NCBI GenBank assembly: GCA_030525455.1
Contig: JAUNER010000002.1
Span: 1 to 64,000, forward strand
Length of the DNA stretch: 64,000 nucleotides
Direction of reading: 5' to 3'
DNA from: Akkermansia sp.
GTDB taxonomy: Bacteria > Verrucomicrobiota > Verrucomicrobiia > Verrucomicrobiales > Akkermansiaceae
The notes beneath the pieces are model-generated. The model did no database searches. It saw only the letters and a program-made list of their open reading frames with translations, and was not told the origin of the DNA. A program made the position numbers and the translations under genes. How positions within the stretch are numbered: the stretch's first letter is position 1; every line of letters begins with the position of its first letter. This document shows positions 38,011 through 45,551 of the stretch, piece by piece.

Positions 38011-38476
38011 CATCATTTGTGTTGACGACCAACCGGAAGTCTTAGACAGTGTCCTTCGCGACCTGCGTCCACTTAGTTCTTACTTCCGCATCGAAGGTGT
38101 AGAATCTGCTGCAGAATGCCGCGAACTACTCGAAGAGTTCGATGCTGAAGGAGAATATGTCGGCTTAGTTATTTCTGACCACGTTATGCCAGGTGGCAAC
38201 GGGGTCGAATTACTGCGAGGCATCGCCCAAGATGGTCGTTTTGCTAAAACCCGTAAAATCTTACTTACAGGGCAGGCTACACACGCAGATACCATCCAAG
38301 CAGTTAATGAAGCCCACATTGACAATTATTTAGAAAAGCCCTGGGATGCAACTGCTCTGGTAGCAACTGCTAAAAAGCTACTGACGGCTTTCATCTTAGA
38401 CAAAGGCATCGAGCATCTTCCTTTCATGCCTATTCTAGACCAAAGCGTCTTACTTAGCCGCTTACACAGGGGTTAA
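37997..38476 (+). CDS. Response regulator receiver protein
   Basis: 159 residues, a single CheY-like receiver domain followed by a short helical tail. Acidic pocket D10/D11 (CVDDQPE), phosphoacceptor D61 (VISDHVMPGGNG), the switch T in ILLTGQATHAD and the lysine in LEKPWD are all present. It has no output domain, so it acts by protein binding. It starts inside the 3' end of the kinase gene (14-nt overlap), so the two form a coupled pair. A strong terminator follows. Confidence 0.93.
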   Translation: MEKINIICVDDQPEVLDSVLRDLRPLSSYFRIEGVESAAECRELLEEFDAEGEYVGLVISDHVMPGGNGVELLRGIAQDGRFAKTRKILLTGQATHADTIQAVNEAHIDNYLEKPWDATALVATAKKLLTAFILDKGIEHLPFMPILDQSVLLSRLHRG

Positions 38477-38500
38477 AATTAGTTTAGACTGTTTATCAGA

Positions 38501-38540
38501 CCTTTCTCTCTCAGTTTTATGTGAGAGAGAAAGGTTTTTT
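38501..38540 (+). terminator. Intrinsic terminator of the two-component operon
   Basis: CCTTTCTCTCTCA (38501-38513) pairs perfectly with TGAGAGAGAAAGG (38522-38534), followed by TTTTTT. An apparent upstream start for the next gene at 38521 lies inside this hairpin and is rejected. Confidence 0.95.
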
Positions 38541-38616
38541 ACTATACGTTCACAATCCTGACTATTTTACTTATTTATGGATTGACTTAGGAGCTTTTTC
38601 ACCGTATGAATTCTTC

Positions 38617-39081
38617 ATGTTCAAACATTTCATCGCTCTTAGTTCTGCTTGCCTACTTTGCTTAGGCTCTTTTGTAGGTGCTCAAGCCCCTGCTTCAGCC
38701 AATCAGAATATTTCCGTTTCTCCGGAAGCCGCTGCATTGATTCAAGTTATGATTGATACTACAAGCAAGACAACTGCCATCCTTGCTACCATTCATAATA
38801 AAGAATCAGCCGAAGCTGCTGCTAAGCAATTAAAAGCTCTTAAGGCTGAAACTGAAAAGTTCCAAGAAAACGCAGCCAAACTTGAAAAAGAACTCCCGGC
38901 TGCTTTAGAGGCTCGCAAGGAAGAATTCATTCAAGTCATGTTCGCCTCTATTGCTGCAACCCAAAAATTGATTGATAACAATTTTTATGGTTGCGACGAA
39001 CTTAGGGACATCCTTGCCATTCCTGTTCAGCCTATGGGGGGGGAACAAGGTCCAGCTCCGGAAATTACTCCTGTTCAGTAA
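38617..39081 (+). CDS. Exported helical protein
   Basis: 154 residues, unrecognised, starting at ATG 38617 with a signal peptide (FIALSSACLLCLGSFVGA). The mature part is one long Ala/Lys/Glu-rich helix region, probably coiled coil (KQLKALKAETEKFQENAAKL), and ends in a short Pro/Gln-rich tail. It is likely periplasmic. It stands between two terminators and is therefore a single-gene unit. Confidence 0.75.
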   Translation: MFKHFIALSSACLLCLGSFVGAQAPASANQNISVSPEAAALIQVMIDTTSKTTAILATIHNKESAEAAAKQLKALKAETEKFQENAAKLEKELPAALEARKEEFIQVMFASIAATQKLIDNNFYGCDELRDILAIPVQPMGGEQGPAPEITPVQ

Positions 39082-39101
39082 ATCTTTCATTTATTACTTT
39101 T

Positions 39102-39147
39102 TCGGCTCTAGCACAGATGTTTTCTGCACTAGAGCCGATTTATTTTT
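39102..39147 (+). terminator. Intrinsic terminator after the exported helical protein
   Basis: TCGGCTCTAG (39102-39111) pairs with CTAGAGCCGA (39129-39138); the stem extends inward with GCA/TGC. The tail is TTTATTTTTT. Confidence 0.85.
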
Positions 39148-39214
39148 TAGGGGATTATGTCTCTACTGAGGTGACGTTATGATAAACACCGGATGACTAG
39201 TCCATACAATTTTT

Positions 39215-39346
39215 TTAAGACACATCCCCAAAGCTTTTTTGACACCACTTTTTCTTTTTGCAACTCCCATCGCCACAGCGATTCTTACACCCTTGACATC
39301 TTTTTTTCAAAAATGCAGGTAAAAGTTGACCGAGAAAGCTTCTCAT
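39215..39346 (-). CDS. Cys-rich 43-residue peptide, metal-regulated
   Basis: 43 residues from ATG 39346, opening MRSFLGQLLPAFLKKR, then CQGCKNRCGDGSCKKKKWC and a short tail. The five Cys and many Lys suggest a small metal-binding or FeoB-associated-type peptide, though no family match is sure. Two in-frame upstream ATGs (39400, 39436) overlap or precede the predicted promoter and are not used. GAGAAAG lies just before the ATG. A promoter with an embedded TTAG-N6-CTAA site (39408-39436) drives it, divergent from the DtxR-family gene. It is co-regulated by inference. Confidence 0.6.
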   Translation of the reverse strand: MRSFLGQLLPAFLKKRCQGCKNRCGDGSCKKKKWCQKSFGDVS

Positions 39347-39407
39347 TTTCTTTTCTTTCTCAAATTTTTGCTCACATTTCTCATATAGAAGTGATGTCAT
39401 GAATAGA

Positions 39408-39436
39408 ATGTTAGGAGCACCTAACATTGGCCTCAA
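39408..39436 (-). promoter_or_regulatory. Promoter with metal-regulator operator (Cys-rich peptide)
   Basis: On the minus strand TTGAGG (39431-39436), a 17-bp spacer and TAACAT (39408-39413) form a promoter. The site TTAGGAGCACCTAA (39411-39424), the centre of a 9+9-bp inverted repeat, overlaps the -10 and begins 6 nt inside the spacer, the same register as in the porin promoter. Confidence 0.65.
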
Positions 39437-39477
39437 GAAAAAAGTTTGTCTTATCTAATATTTTTGTTTTCGAAAGA

Positions 39478-39522
39478 TTGACTTTTGATAATCATCATAT
39501 AATGTGTGTTAGCCAAAACTAA
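39478..39522 (+). promoter_or_regulatory. Promoter and autoregulatory operator of DtxR-type gene
   Basis: TTGACT (39478-39483), a 16-bp spacer and TAATGT (39500-39505), overlapping TATAAT at 39498, form the promoter. TTAGCCAAAACTAA (39509-39522) lies at the expected transcription start and just before the ATG at 39531, where a bound repressor would block transcription. Confidence 0.6.
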
Positions 39523-39530
39523 TTTATCAA

Positions 39531-39920
39531 ATGACCGATACAGATACCCACTCAAATTTAAGTGAGAGTTTAGAAGATTATATAGAAGCCATCAGAAACA
39601 TATCACTAGAAAAAAAAGAGGTTCTCGTTGGTGCTATAGCTCAATACTTAGGCGTCAAGAAACCATCTGTATCACTGGCCATGCGTCAATTAAAACAACG
39701 AGATCTCGTCAATTACAAACAATATGGACCAATTCAGCTTACGCCTACAGGCGAAAAATATGCAGATAGTATCATACAGAACCATACAAGGGTAAAAAAT
39801 TTTCTTATCACTATGTTGCACATGACAGAGGAACGAGCCAATGAAGTGGCTTGCAGGATAGAACATATTATGACCACAGAAGAAATTGCACGTCTATCTA
39901 ACGTACGTAAAAAGATTTAA
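39531..39920 (+). CDS. DtxR/MntR-family metal-dependent regulator
   Basis: 129 residues. Residues about 1-65 form the winged helix-turn-helix (SLEDYIEAIRNISLEKKEVL; KKPSVSLAMRQLKQRDLV; GPIQLTPTGEKYAD). The second part is the dimerisation and metal-binding domain with the ligands in LTPTGEKYADSIIQNHTRV, EERANEVACRIEH and MTTEEIARL. No SH3-like third domain is present, so the length matches MntR-type two-domain proteins. It would bind TTAG-N6-CTAA sites at its own promoter, at the divergent Cys-rich gene and at the downstream porin. Whether the metal is iron or manganese is not clear. Confidence 0.9.
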   Translation: MTDTDTHSNLSESLEDYIEAIRNISLEKKEVLVGAIAQYLGVKKPSVSLAMRQLKQRDLVNYKQYGPIQLTPTGEKYADSIIQNHTRVKNFLITMLHMTEERANEVACRIEHIMTTEEIARLSNVRKKI

Positions 39921-40042
39921 ATTTTCTACCACATCTATAACCTACTCCTAATCACTCTCTGCTTTTTCCCCATTTTCACAAAATTTAATATCGAACAATG
40001 CAATCATCTATTACGACGGAAAACAAAAAAGAAGAAAAAAAC

Positions 40043-40071
40043 TTGACTGATTTGTTAGTTTAGACTAACTT
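40043..40071 (+). promoter_or_regulatory. Promoter with metal-regulator operator (porin)
   Basis: TTGACT (40043-40048), a 17-bp spacer and TAACTT (40066-40071). TTAGTTTAGACTAA (40055-40068) sits inside the spacer and overlaps the -10, beginning 6 nt after the -35 as in the Cys-rich gene promoter. Confidence 0.7.
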
Positions 40072-40103
40072 TTTTCTCATCACACATTACAAAACACACA
40101 ACC

Positions 40104-41414
40104 ATGAAGAAACATCTCATCATTACAGCACTACTAGCAAGTAGTTCATTAGCAATAGCAAACAACAATAGCAACCTAACACTATCCGAACAAAATCAAT
40201 CCCCACAAGGGAATCTACTCAACGACATCAACCTCCTTGGAGATGAATTTGGCGACGAAAGTACACCAATCTCAAATGATGCACTAACCCGAGCCTTAAC
40301 AGACATTCATAAATCAGCCTACGAAAAACTTGGCTTACAATTTGCACTAGAGCAAGCATTCCGTTACTCAAAAGGCGACAATGCCGCTCACAACGGCCAA
40401 AGCTCCGGCAAAGACCAAAGCTGGTATAAAATTCACGCTCATGCTGGCATTCAGCTATTTGAATCAGCACGCCATCAAGGCACCTGGATCAAGAGTGAAC
40501 TATCCGGTTCTGTAGCACTCAACAAACACTCCGGGCAAACATCACCCGACGAAGCATGGGGAGCAAGCGGTCCTGCAGACTGCGACATTTTCGAAGACGG
40601 CTACTTCTATATGCCGGAACTGCTACTATCCCAAGGCTTCATGGATGGAGAGCTAGTCATCATGGGCGGTATCATCAATCAAACCAACTACTACGACATC
40701 AACTCATACGCCAACAGCACCTTTGGCCAATTTGGTGCAGCACCATTCGTCAATAACCAAGTACTCCCACTCGGAGATTCAAACTTCGGATTCATTGCAC
40801 AATATCAGTTCGATGACAACTGGCTCATGCAAATTGGCGGAAATATGATGGACAACGAACCAAACAGGAATCCGTTCAAGCACACCTCAGGTAAAGCATG
40901 GAACCTCATTGCAGAACTCACCTGGACGCACGATAACGCCTTTAATATCGGTGCGGGGGCCTACCGCTTACAACCGTTCCTATTCCATGCAAATGGGAAA
41001 AACCACGGAGGTATCGCTTTTAATGCCGAGCAAGACCTAGGCGAAAGCCCCTTTGCCCTATTTGCACGAGCAGGCTGGAGCAGTGCAGAAGCATCAAACC
41101 TCTGTGGAGCATCAGCACAAGTTTCTGGTGGTATCGTCTTTAAAAAAGCCATCGAAGTCATGACCGGTCTTAAAGAAGCAGACAGCAACTACTTGGGAGT
41201 AGGCATCTCCTTTAGCAAGCCGGATGCCGATACCCTAGCCGGACCAAACCGAGCACGTCACGACCGAGAAATGATATTAGAATGTAGCTATTCCTACGCC
41301 ATCACCCCCTACTGTCTCATTCAGCCCTCTTATCAACACGTGAAAAACCCAGCCGGGCGTGGGGATGTGGATTCTGCAGATATTATCTCTGTACAATGTG
41401 TATTCGCATTCTAA
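40104..41414 (+). CDS. OprB-like outer-membrane porin
   Basis: 436 residues with a signal peptide (LIITALLASSSLAIA). The mature part is a beta-barrel of the OprB (PF04966) type: GGIINQTNYYDINSYANS, FGFIAQYQFDDNWLMQIGG, AELTWTHDNAFNIGAGAYRL, repeated strand pairs and a final aromatic C-terminal strand (IISVQCVFAF). OprB proteins are called carbohydrate-selective, but the cyanobacterial iron-uptake porins share the domain. The metal-regulator site in the promoter favours a metal-uptake role here. It stands behind the DtxR-type gene as a separate unit, and a bidirectional terminator follows. Confidence 0.85.
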   Translation: MKKHLIITALLASSSLAIANNNSNLTLSEQNQSPQGNLLNDINLLGDEFGDESTPISNDALTRALTDIHKSAYEKLGLQFALEQAFRYSKGDNAAHNGQSSGKDQSWYKIHAHAGIQLFESARHQGTWIKSELSGSVALNKHSGQTSPDEAWGASGPADCDIFEDGYFYMPELLLSQGFMDGELVIMGGIINQTNYYDINSYANSTFGQFGAAPFVNNQVLPLGDSNFGFIAQYQFDDNWLMQIGGNMMDNEPNRNPFKHTSGKAWNLIAELTWTHDNAFNIGAGAYRLQPFLFHANGKNHGGIAFNAEQDLGESPFALFARAGWSSAEASNLCGASAQVSGGIVFKKAIEVMTGLKEADSNYLGVGISFSKPDADTLAGPNRARHDREMILECSYSYAITPYCLIQPSYQHVKNPAGRGDVDSADIISVQCVFAF

Positions 41415-41490
41415 CCACGAACCACCACCTAAACCACTCTGTATATCAGAACTAACTAGGTACTAAAAAAATCTTGGTTTACCGCATAAA

Positions 41491-41538
41491 TACCTCGCCA
41501 TACACTCCAACCCTTCGGAGATATGGCGAGGTAAATTT
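41491..41538. terminator. Bidirectional terminator between porin and thioesterase
   Basis: TACCTCGCCATA (41491-41502) pairs perfectly over 12 bp with TATGGCGAGGTA (41522-41533). T-rich sequence on the plus side (AATTTTT) and A-rich on the left side serve both converging genes. Confidence 0.85.
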
Positions 41539-41961
41539 TTACTCATTCATGCCTCTTAACCACTTTTCTCTCCATTCTGCCGGGATACGAATAGGTCTAC
41601 CCTGAGGCATTTGCACAAGGGCTAATTGCTGATGAGCTTTCACCAACAAAGTATTATCCGAAGCTCTCCTCATTTCAAAATCACACCAAAAACTGGCACG
41701 CTCCACCGAACTCAACCAACCATAAGTAACTATCGAATCCCCCAGCACACCAGGTCGCACATAATCAATTTCATGCCGCACCACTACAGCAAACTGTTGC
41801 TTATCACTCATCGTTTTATAATCCATTCCCAGTTGATTCCCCAATTTAGTCCTGCATTCTTCAATAAGTCGCAGGTAAGCTAAATTATGAACCACACCGC
41901 CACAGTCTGTATCATAAAACATCACCTCACGTTCCGTCTGATATGTCAGCTTATCATTCAT
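41539..41961 (-). CDS. YbgC-like acyl-CoA thioesterase
   Basis: 140 residues with the single hot-dog fold of 4HBT thioesterases. The catalytic motif MFYDTDCGGVVHNLAYLRL (Asp in YDTD) and VVVRHEIDYVRPGVLGDSIV are typical of the YbgC/FadM group. It hydrolyses acyl-CoA, and in many bacteria it is linked to Tol-Pal or phospholipid metabolism. No Tol-Pal genes are adjacent, so the substrate is left open. It converges on the porin with a shared terminator. Confidence 0.9.
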   Translation of the reverse strand: MNDKLTYQTEREVMFYDTDCGGVVHNLAYLRLIEECRTKLGNQLGMDYKTMSDKQQFAVVVRHEIDYVRPGVLGDSIVTYGWLSSVERASFWCDFEMRRASDNTLLVKAHQQLALVQMPQGRPIRIPAEWREKWLRGMNE

Positions 41962-42083
41962 GGCATCATTCTAAAAGTCCCCTATTAAATGAAAAGAAAA
42001 AAGATTATCGTCGCCTCAAAATTGTCATCATTGAACAAATTCAAAAGCCGAATTGTCTACTCAGATGATTACTCCCTACAACA

Positions 42084-42230
42084 ATGAAATTACGATATAC
42101 AATCCTAACAGCAGTAACCTTACTGGCGTGTGCCTCATGCAATACTCTCAGAGGAGTAGGTAAAGACGTACAGTCAGTTGGTAGCGACATCAACTCTGCG
42201 GCTAGTGCCACAAGCGACGCCCTACAATGA
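42084..42230 (+). CDS. Entericidin-like lipoprotein (plus strand)
   Basis: 48 residues. The lipobox TLLACASC is followed at once by CNTLRGVGKDVQSVGSDINS, the pattern of the entericidin EcnA/B family (CNTxxGxGxDV). Mature peptide is only about 30 residues. It is too small for many gene finders. It is convergent with a similar gene on the minus strand (42307-42459), with a bidirectional terminator between. Lgt at 29.3 kb would modify it. In other bacteria entericidins act in stress or programmed lysis; the role here is unknown. Confidence 0.85.
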   Translation: MKLRYTILTAVTLLACASCNTLRGVGKDVQSVGSDINSAASATSDALQ

Positions 42231-42243
42231 AATAATAAATAGC

Positions 42244-42289
42244 AAAAAGCCGCTCTTACTCACATTAATGAGAAAAGAGCGGCTTTTTT
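42244..42289. terminator. Bidirectional terminator between entericidin-like genes
   Basis: AAAAAGCCGCTCTT (42244-42257) pairs with AAGAGCGGCTTTTTT (42275-42289); A-run and T-run flanks serve both strands. Confidence 0.92.
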
Positions 42290-42306
42290 ATTTATTGAAA
42301 ACAACT

Positions 42307-42459
42307 CTAATGTTGATCCATTGCCCTACTGGTTGTCGTAGCGGCATTATCAAGTGAATTACCCATGCTTGAAATGTCCTTCCCAATACCACTAATGGTA
42401 TTACACGAACTAAGCAAGCCTAACACAACTGCACTTAATGCAAGAATTCTGATGTTCAT
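42307..42459 (-). CDS. Entericidin-like lipoprotein (minus strand)
   Basis: 50 residues from ATG 42459. Signal peptide with lipobox LLSSC followed by CNTISGIGKDISSMGNSLDN, the entericidin pattern. An upstream in-frame start at 42522 adds only basic and hydrophobic residues and is rejected. It faces the plus-strand entericidin-like gene across the bidirectional terminator. It may be the last gene of the nfeD-flotillin-DUF4126 run, which lies 63 bp upstream. The two lipoproteins are similar but not copies: the mature parts share CNT-GxGKD and a Ser/Asn/Ala-rich end. Confidence 0.85.
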   Translation of the reverse strand: MNIRILALSAVVLGLLSSCNTISGIGKDISSMGNSLDNAATTTSRAMDQH

Positions 42460-42522
42460 AACTAATAACCTGATTTTAATTAAATTAATCACTCTGTCAA
42501 TCACTCTCTGAAAAATCAACAC

Positions 42523-43146
42523 CTAATTGGTAAAACTAGGATTCGTCGGAGTAACAAAGCCCGTTGTTTTTTCTTTCATTTTGCGTCTAATCTTTGAAAC
42601 AACCAAACACAAACCCACCAATACAGCGGTAATAACAAGTACCGCTACAATTGGTAAAGCAATAGACAACAACGGCACCAATGTAGCCATCGCTGCCTCA
42701 ACAGTAGACACCAGTGAATTCCCTAACCCAGCAGTAGTTGCTGTAGTTGCGGCTCGAATAGTCGCCATACCTGAATGAATAACAGCCGCACCACCACCAG
42801 CTACCACCGCTGCCAATGACCACTGCATAATAGGCGACATATCTGTAATAAAACTAGCCCCCAATAAAGTACCGGCAATTACAGACATCGGTGTACCTAT
42901 AACATCCAGCATATTATCTACTGCCGGAATGTAATAAGCTAACACCTCAAGCAACGAAGCCACCCCGAAAATAATCAGAGCAATTGTGCTACCCAGCCAC
43001 ATGAAATTTTCATTTACAGTAATGTACCCAGCGTGAATGGCAATAGAAGCCACCAACATAGGAATAAAAACACGGAACCCACAACAAGAGCCCAGTGCTA
43101 CCCCTAAAAACACACCGATGATGATTTCCCAAACAGATTGTTCCAT
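42523..43146 (-). CDS. DUF4126 membrane protein
   Basis: 207 residues, polytopic with about four to five membrane segments. The opening WEIIIGVFLGVALGSCCGFR, the pattern DNMLDVIGTPMSVIAGTLLG and the Gly/Ala-rich GGGAAVIHSGMATIRA match the DUF4126 family. No function is established for it. It ends in a basic cytoplasmic tail (KIRRKMKEKTTG). It lies 30 bp after the flotillin gene in the same direction, so it is likely in one operon with flotillin and NfeD. Confidence 0.85.
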   Translation of the reverse strand: MEQSVWEIIIGVFLGVALGSCCGFRVFIPMLVASIAIHAGYITVNENFMWLGSTIALIIFGVASLLEVLAYYIPAVDNMLDVIGTPMSVIAGTLLGASFITDMSPIMQWSLAAVVAGGGAAVIHSGMATIRAATTATTAGLGNSLVSTVEAAMATLVPLLSIALPIVAVLVITAVLVGLCLVVSKIRRKMKEKTTGFVTPTNPSFTN

Positions 43147-43176
43147 ATTATTTACACTCTATGCTTTACAAATTAT

Positions 43177-44637
43177 TTATTCTTTTACTTCATCCTTTAC
43201 CGGCACAGAAGCCTCCGCACTTTTTCCGAGAAATGAAGGAAGCTCCAGCCCTACACTTTTCCCAAGTTCATGCAATGGCAAGGTATCCTTAACCAAATTC
43301 TGAACAAATCCACCGACAGAAGAATCTTTGCTATTACCCATGACGACAACCTTGTCAAATTTCAGCCCCTTCACAGCACCGGACTGAAGCTCAACAATCT
43401 TCGTCAATTGTTCAGTAACAAGCAAATTCGCGGCAGAATCTGCAGACCCGGCCGCCATCACAATCTGCTGGAAACCACGAGCCTTACCCTCAAGCACCGC
43501 CTCAATGGCGGCAGCCTCACCACGACCAATCATTTCCATCCCCTCACCCTCTGCTTTCTTCTTCAGCAGAGTAGCTTGAGCTTCACCATCAGCTAACTGA
43601 CGAATAGCTTCTGCTTCGGCTTTTTTCTCAATAAGAAGAGCCTGAGCCTTACCTTCTTGTTCCAATTTCAAAACTTCAGCAGTCGCCTGTGCCTGAACTT
43701 CACGCTGAGCTTTTTCAATCTGTGCAGCCACCAAGATGTTAGCTTCCTGGGTAGCACGCTCACGCTCTGCACGCTTAAGTTCTGCTTCTTTTTCTGCAAT
43801 GTATGCTTCTTCCAGAGTTTTGGCTTCCTGCACCTTTTGAGCGACTTCAGCCATTTTTTTAGCTTCAGCTTGAGCGACTTGCAAGCGAGCGGCAGATTCA
43901 GCAATTTTTATTTGAGCTTCGTTTTGCCCCTCAATGGCTACCGCTCTGGCATTGGCAACCATGATAGTTTGCTCCTTTTCAGCCTCAGCCTTACCGATTT
44001 CACCACGTCTTGTTTCTTCTGCCACTTTAATAGTCGCATCATTAATAGCACGAGCAGCGGCTTCTTTACCTAAAGCATTGATATACCCGGAAGCATCCTG
44101 AATATCAGTAATATTGGCATTTATCAAATGCAAGCCTACTTTATGAAGTTCCACGTCAACCCCTTCAGTAATCCCCTTAATAAGCTTTTCACGGTCAGAG
44201 TTAATTTCTTCAATCGTCATCGAAGCAATAACCACACGCATTTGACCCATGATAATTTCCGCTGCCAAAGCTCGAATCTCTTCTCTTCTTCGCCCTAATA
44301 ATCGAGCCGCTGCATTTTGCATAATCTGAGGAAGCGTAGAAATCCCAACAATGAAAGAAGATGGCACATCCACACGAATATTCTGCGAAGAAAGAGCCCC
44401 CTGTAACGGCACATCTATGTTAATGGGGTTCAAGTCCAGATAGCTATACGACTGTAAAACAGGAAGCACAAAAGTAGACCCACCATGATAACAGCGTGCA
44501 GGTTGCCCGGAACCAACCTTACCATAAACGATAAGAATTTTATCCGGGGGACACATACGATAGCGGCTAAATAGCCAAACCGTAGTTAAAATAATAAAAA
44601 TAACTAAAATAACAATAGGACCTGCTGAACCAAACAT
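43177..44637 (-). CDS. Flotillin-like SPFH membrane protein
   Basis: 486 residues. N-terminal membrane anchor (GPIVILVIFIILTTVWLF), then an SPFH/Band 7 domain (CYHGGSTFVLPVLQSYSYLD; EEIRALAAEIIMGQMRVVIA) and a long Ala/Glu/Lys-rich coiled coil with EAKKMAEVAQKVQEAKTLEE. The C-terminus carries the flotillin-specific GRGEAAAIEAVLEGKARGF and a Ser/Lys tail. Flotillins make membrane scaffolds. The NfeD-like gene upstream is the classic partner, in which NfeD and flotillin/YqiK-type proteins are encoded together. Confidence 0.93.
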   Translation of the reverse strand: MFGSAGPIVILVIFIILTTVWLFSRYRMCPPDKILIVYGKVGSGQPARCYHGGSTFVLPVLQSYSYLDLNPINIDVPLQGALSSQNIRVDVPSSFIVGISTLPQIMQNAAARLLGRRREEIRALAAEIIMGQMRVVIASMTIEEINSDREKLIKGITEGVDVELHKVGLHLINANITDIQDASGYINALGKEAAARAINDATIKVAEETRRGEIGKAEAEKEQTIMVANARAVAIEGQNEAQIKIAESAARLQVAQAEAKKMAEVAQKVQEAKTLEEAYIAEKEAELKRAERERATQEANILVAAQIEKAQREVQAQATAEVLKLEQEGKAQALLIEKKAEAEAIRQLADGEAQATLLKKKAEGEGMEMIGRGEAAAIEAVLEGKARGFQQIVMAAGSADSAANLLVTEQLTKIVELQSGAVKGLKFDKVVVMGNSKDSSVGGFVQNLVKDTLPLHELGKSVGLELPSFLGKSAEASVPVKDEVKE

Positions 44638-44657
44638 AATGATTTTTCTTTCTAGAT

Positions 44658-45203
44658 TTATTTATTAATGGCTTTGACGGTAAGAATGTTTGCCGTCACA
44701 GACACCACCTCAATCGGAGTGCCGATCGGCAAAATTTCACTACCCTCTTGAATTGCGGGAAGATATAATAACTGACTAGGATGTGCCACAGTAATTTGCC
44801 CACCACTCTCGCGATTTGGTGGGATAGTCACATAAACCGTACCGGTCATGCCTATAAGAGTTTGGTAATCTAATGTTCCATCAGATTTTAAATTCATCAC
44901 AAAGCGCATCAACAATGCAACAATGACAAACATAAACAAGCCCACTAACGCACCTACCCCAATAGCCCCCCAACTACTAAGCCCGGCACTCTCTGCCATA
45001 TACCCCCCCCAACCAAAACCTAGCATAAAGCCAATAATAGACTTTAACGAAATCCACCCATAATCCCCTTCTACAGCTCCATCACCATCCACATGAAAGT
45101 CGCCATCGTGGTCACCAATACCCAACAACGATAACAAAAACATAATCCCTCCACCTACTGTGGCGGCAATTGCTATCGTATAAAATGTAATGTATTCTCC
45201 CAT
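44658..45203 (-). CDS. NfeD-like membrane protein
   Basis: 181 residues. It has one N-terminal helix, a short acidic loop (DHDGDFHVDGDGAVEGD), two further membrane helices (GAIGVGALVGLFMFVIVALL) and a C-terminal OB-fold domain (YQTLIGMTGTVYVTIPPN; VEVVSVTANILTVKAI). This is the NfeD family. It lies 20 bp upstream of flotillin and is probably translated first. In other bacteria NfeD supports flotillin assembly or membrane fluidity control. Confidence 0.88.
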   Translation of the reverse strand: MGEYITFYTIAIAATVGGGIMFLLSLLGIGDHDGDFHVDGDGAVEGDYGWISLKSIIGFMLGFGWGGYMAESAGLSSWGAIGVGALVGLFMFVIVALLMRFVMNLKSDGTLDYQTLIGMTGTVYVTIPPNRESGGQITVAHPSQLLYLPAIQEGSEILPIGTPIEVVSVTANILTVKAINK

Positions 45204-45306
45204 ACTATGAGCTCTTCTAAGTTGAGTAAGCCATATTCACTAAAATTTGTCCAGCTAAATCAATTAAATAAATTTCAGGAAAATCATTTCTGCATTTATT
45301 CCCCAC

Positions 45307-45438
45307 AAAAAAAAGTCCTAGCGAGAAACCTCGCTAGGACAATGCTGTTCAACTAACTACCTATGAAGATACCAACGAAGGCCTATTGGGGGATAGTTCA
45401 ATGCTCTCTCTTTCACTGAACTAAAGCTTCCGTTGATA
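45307..45438 (-). ncRNA. Structured small RNA, copy 2 of 2
   Basis: On the minus strand a TTGAAC box (45465-45470) and a GTCTAA -10-like box precede the start near 45438. The RNA folds with an outer stem (CAACGGAAG with CTTCGTTG, one bulge), an inner hairpin (TAGTTCAGTG with CATTGAACTA) and a 30-nt segment identical in copy 1 (45344-45373). It ends with a perfect hairpin (GTCCTAGCGAG with CTCGCTAGGAC, 45315-45340) and TTTTTTTT, a classical terminator. It lies alone between the nfeD gene and the 336-residue exported protein gene. No known RNA family was recognised. Confidence 0.75.
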
Positions 45439-45551
45439 TGAGTTAGACTCAACTCTCACTAAAACGTTCAATATAATAAAAAAATTTCAATAATGGTACA
45501 AAAAAGTAAAAACTCCGACCATTTTACTCACACTTTTTCATCCAATCTATC

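Noticed and set aside
38521..38616. Upstream extension of the exported helical protein
   Set aside because: It would start inside the loop of the terminator of the two-component operon and would bury the signal peptide.
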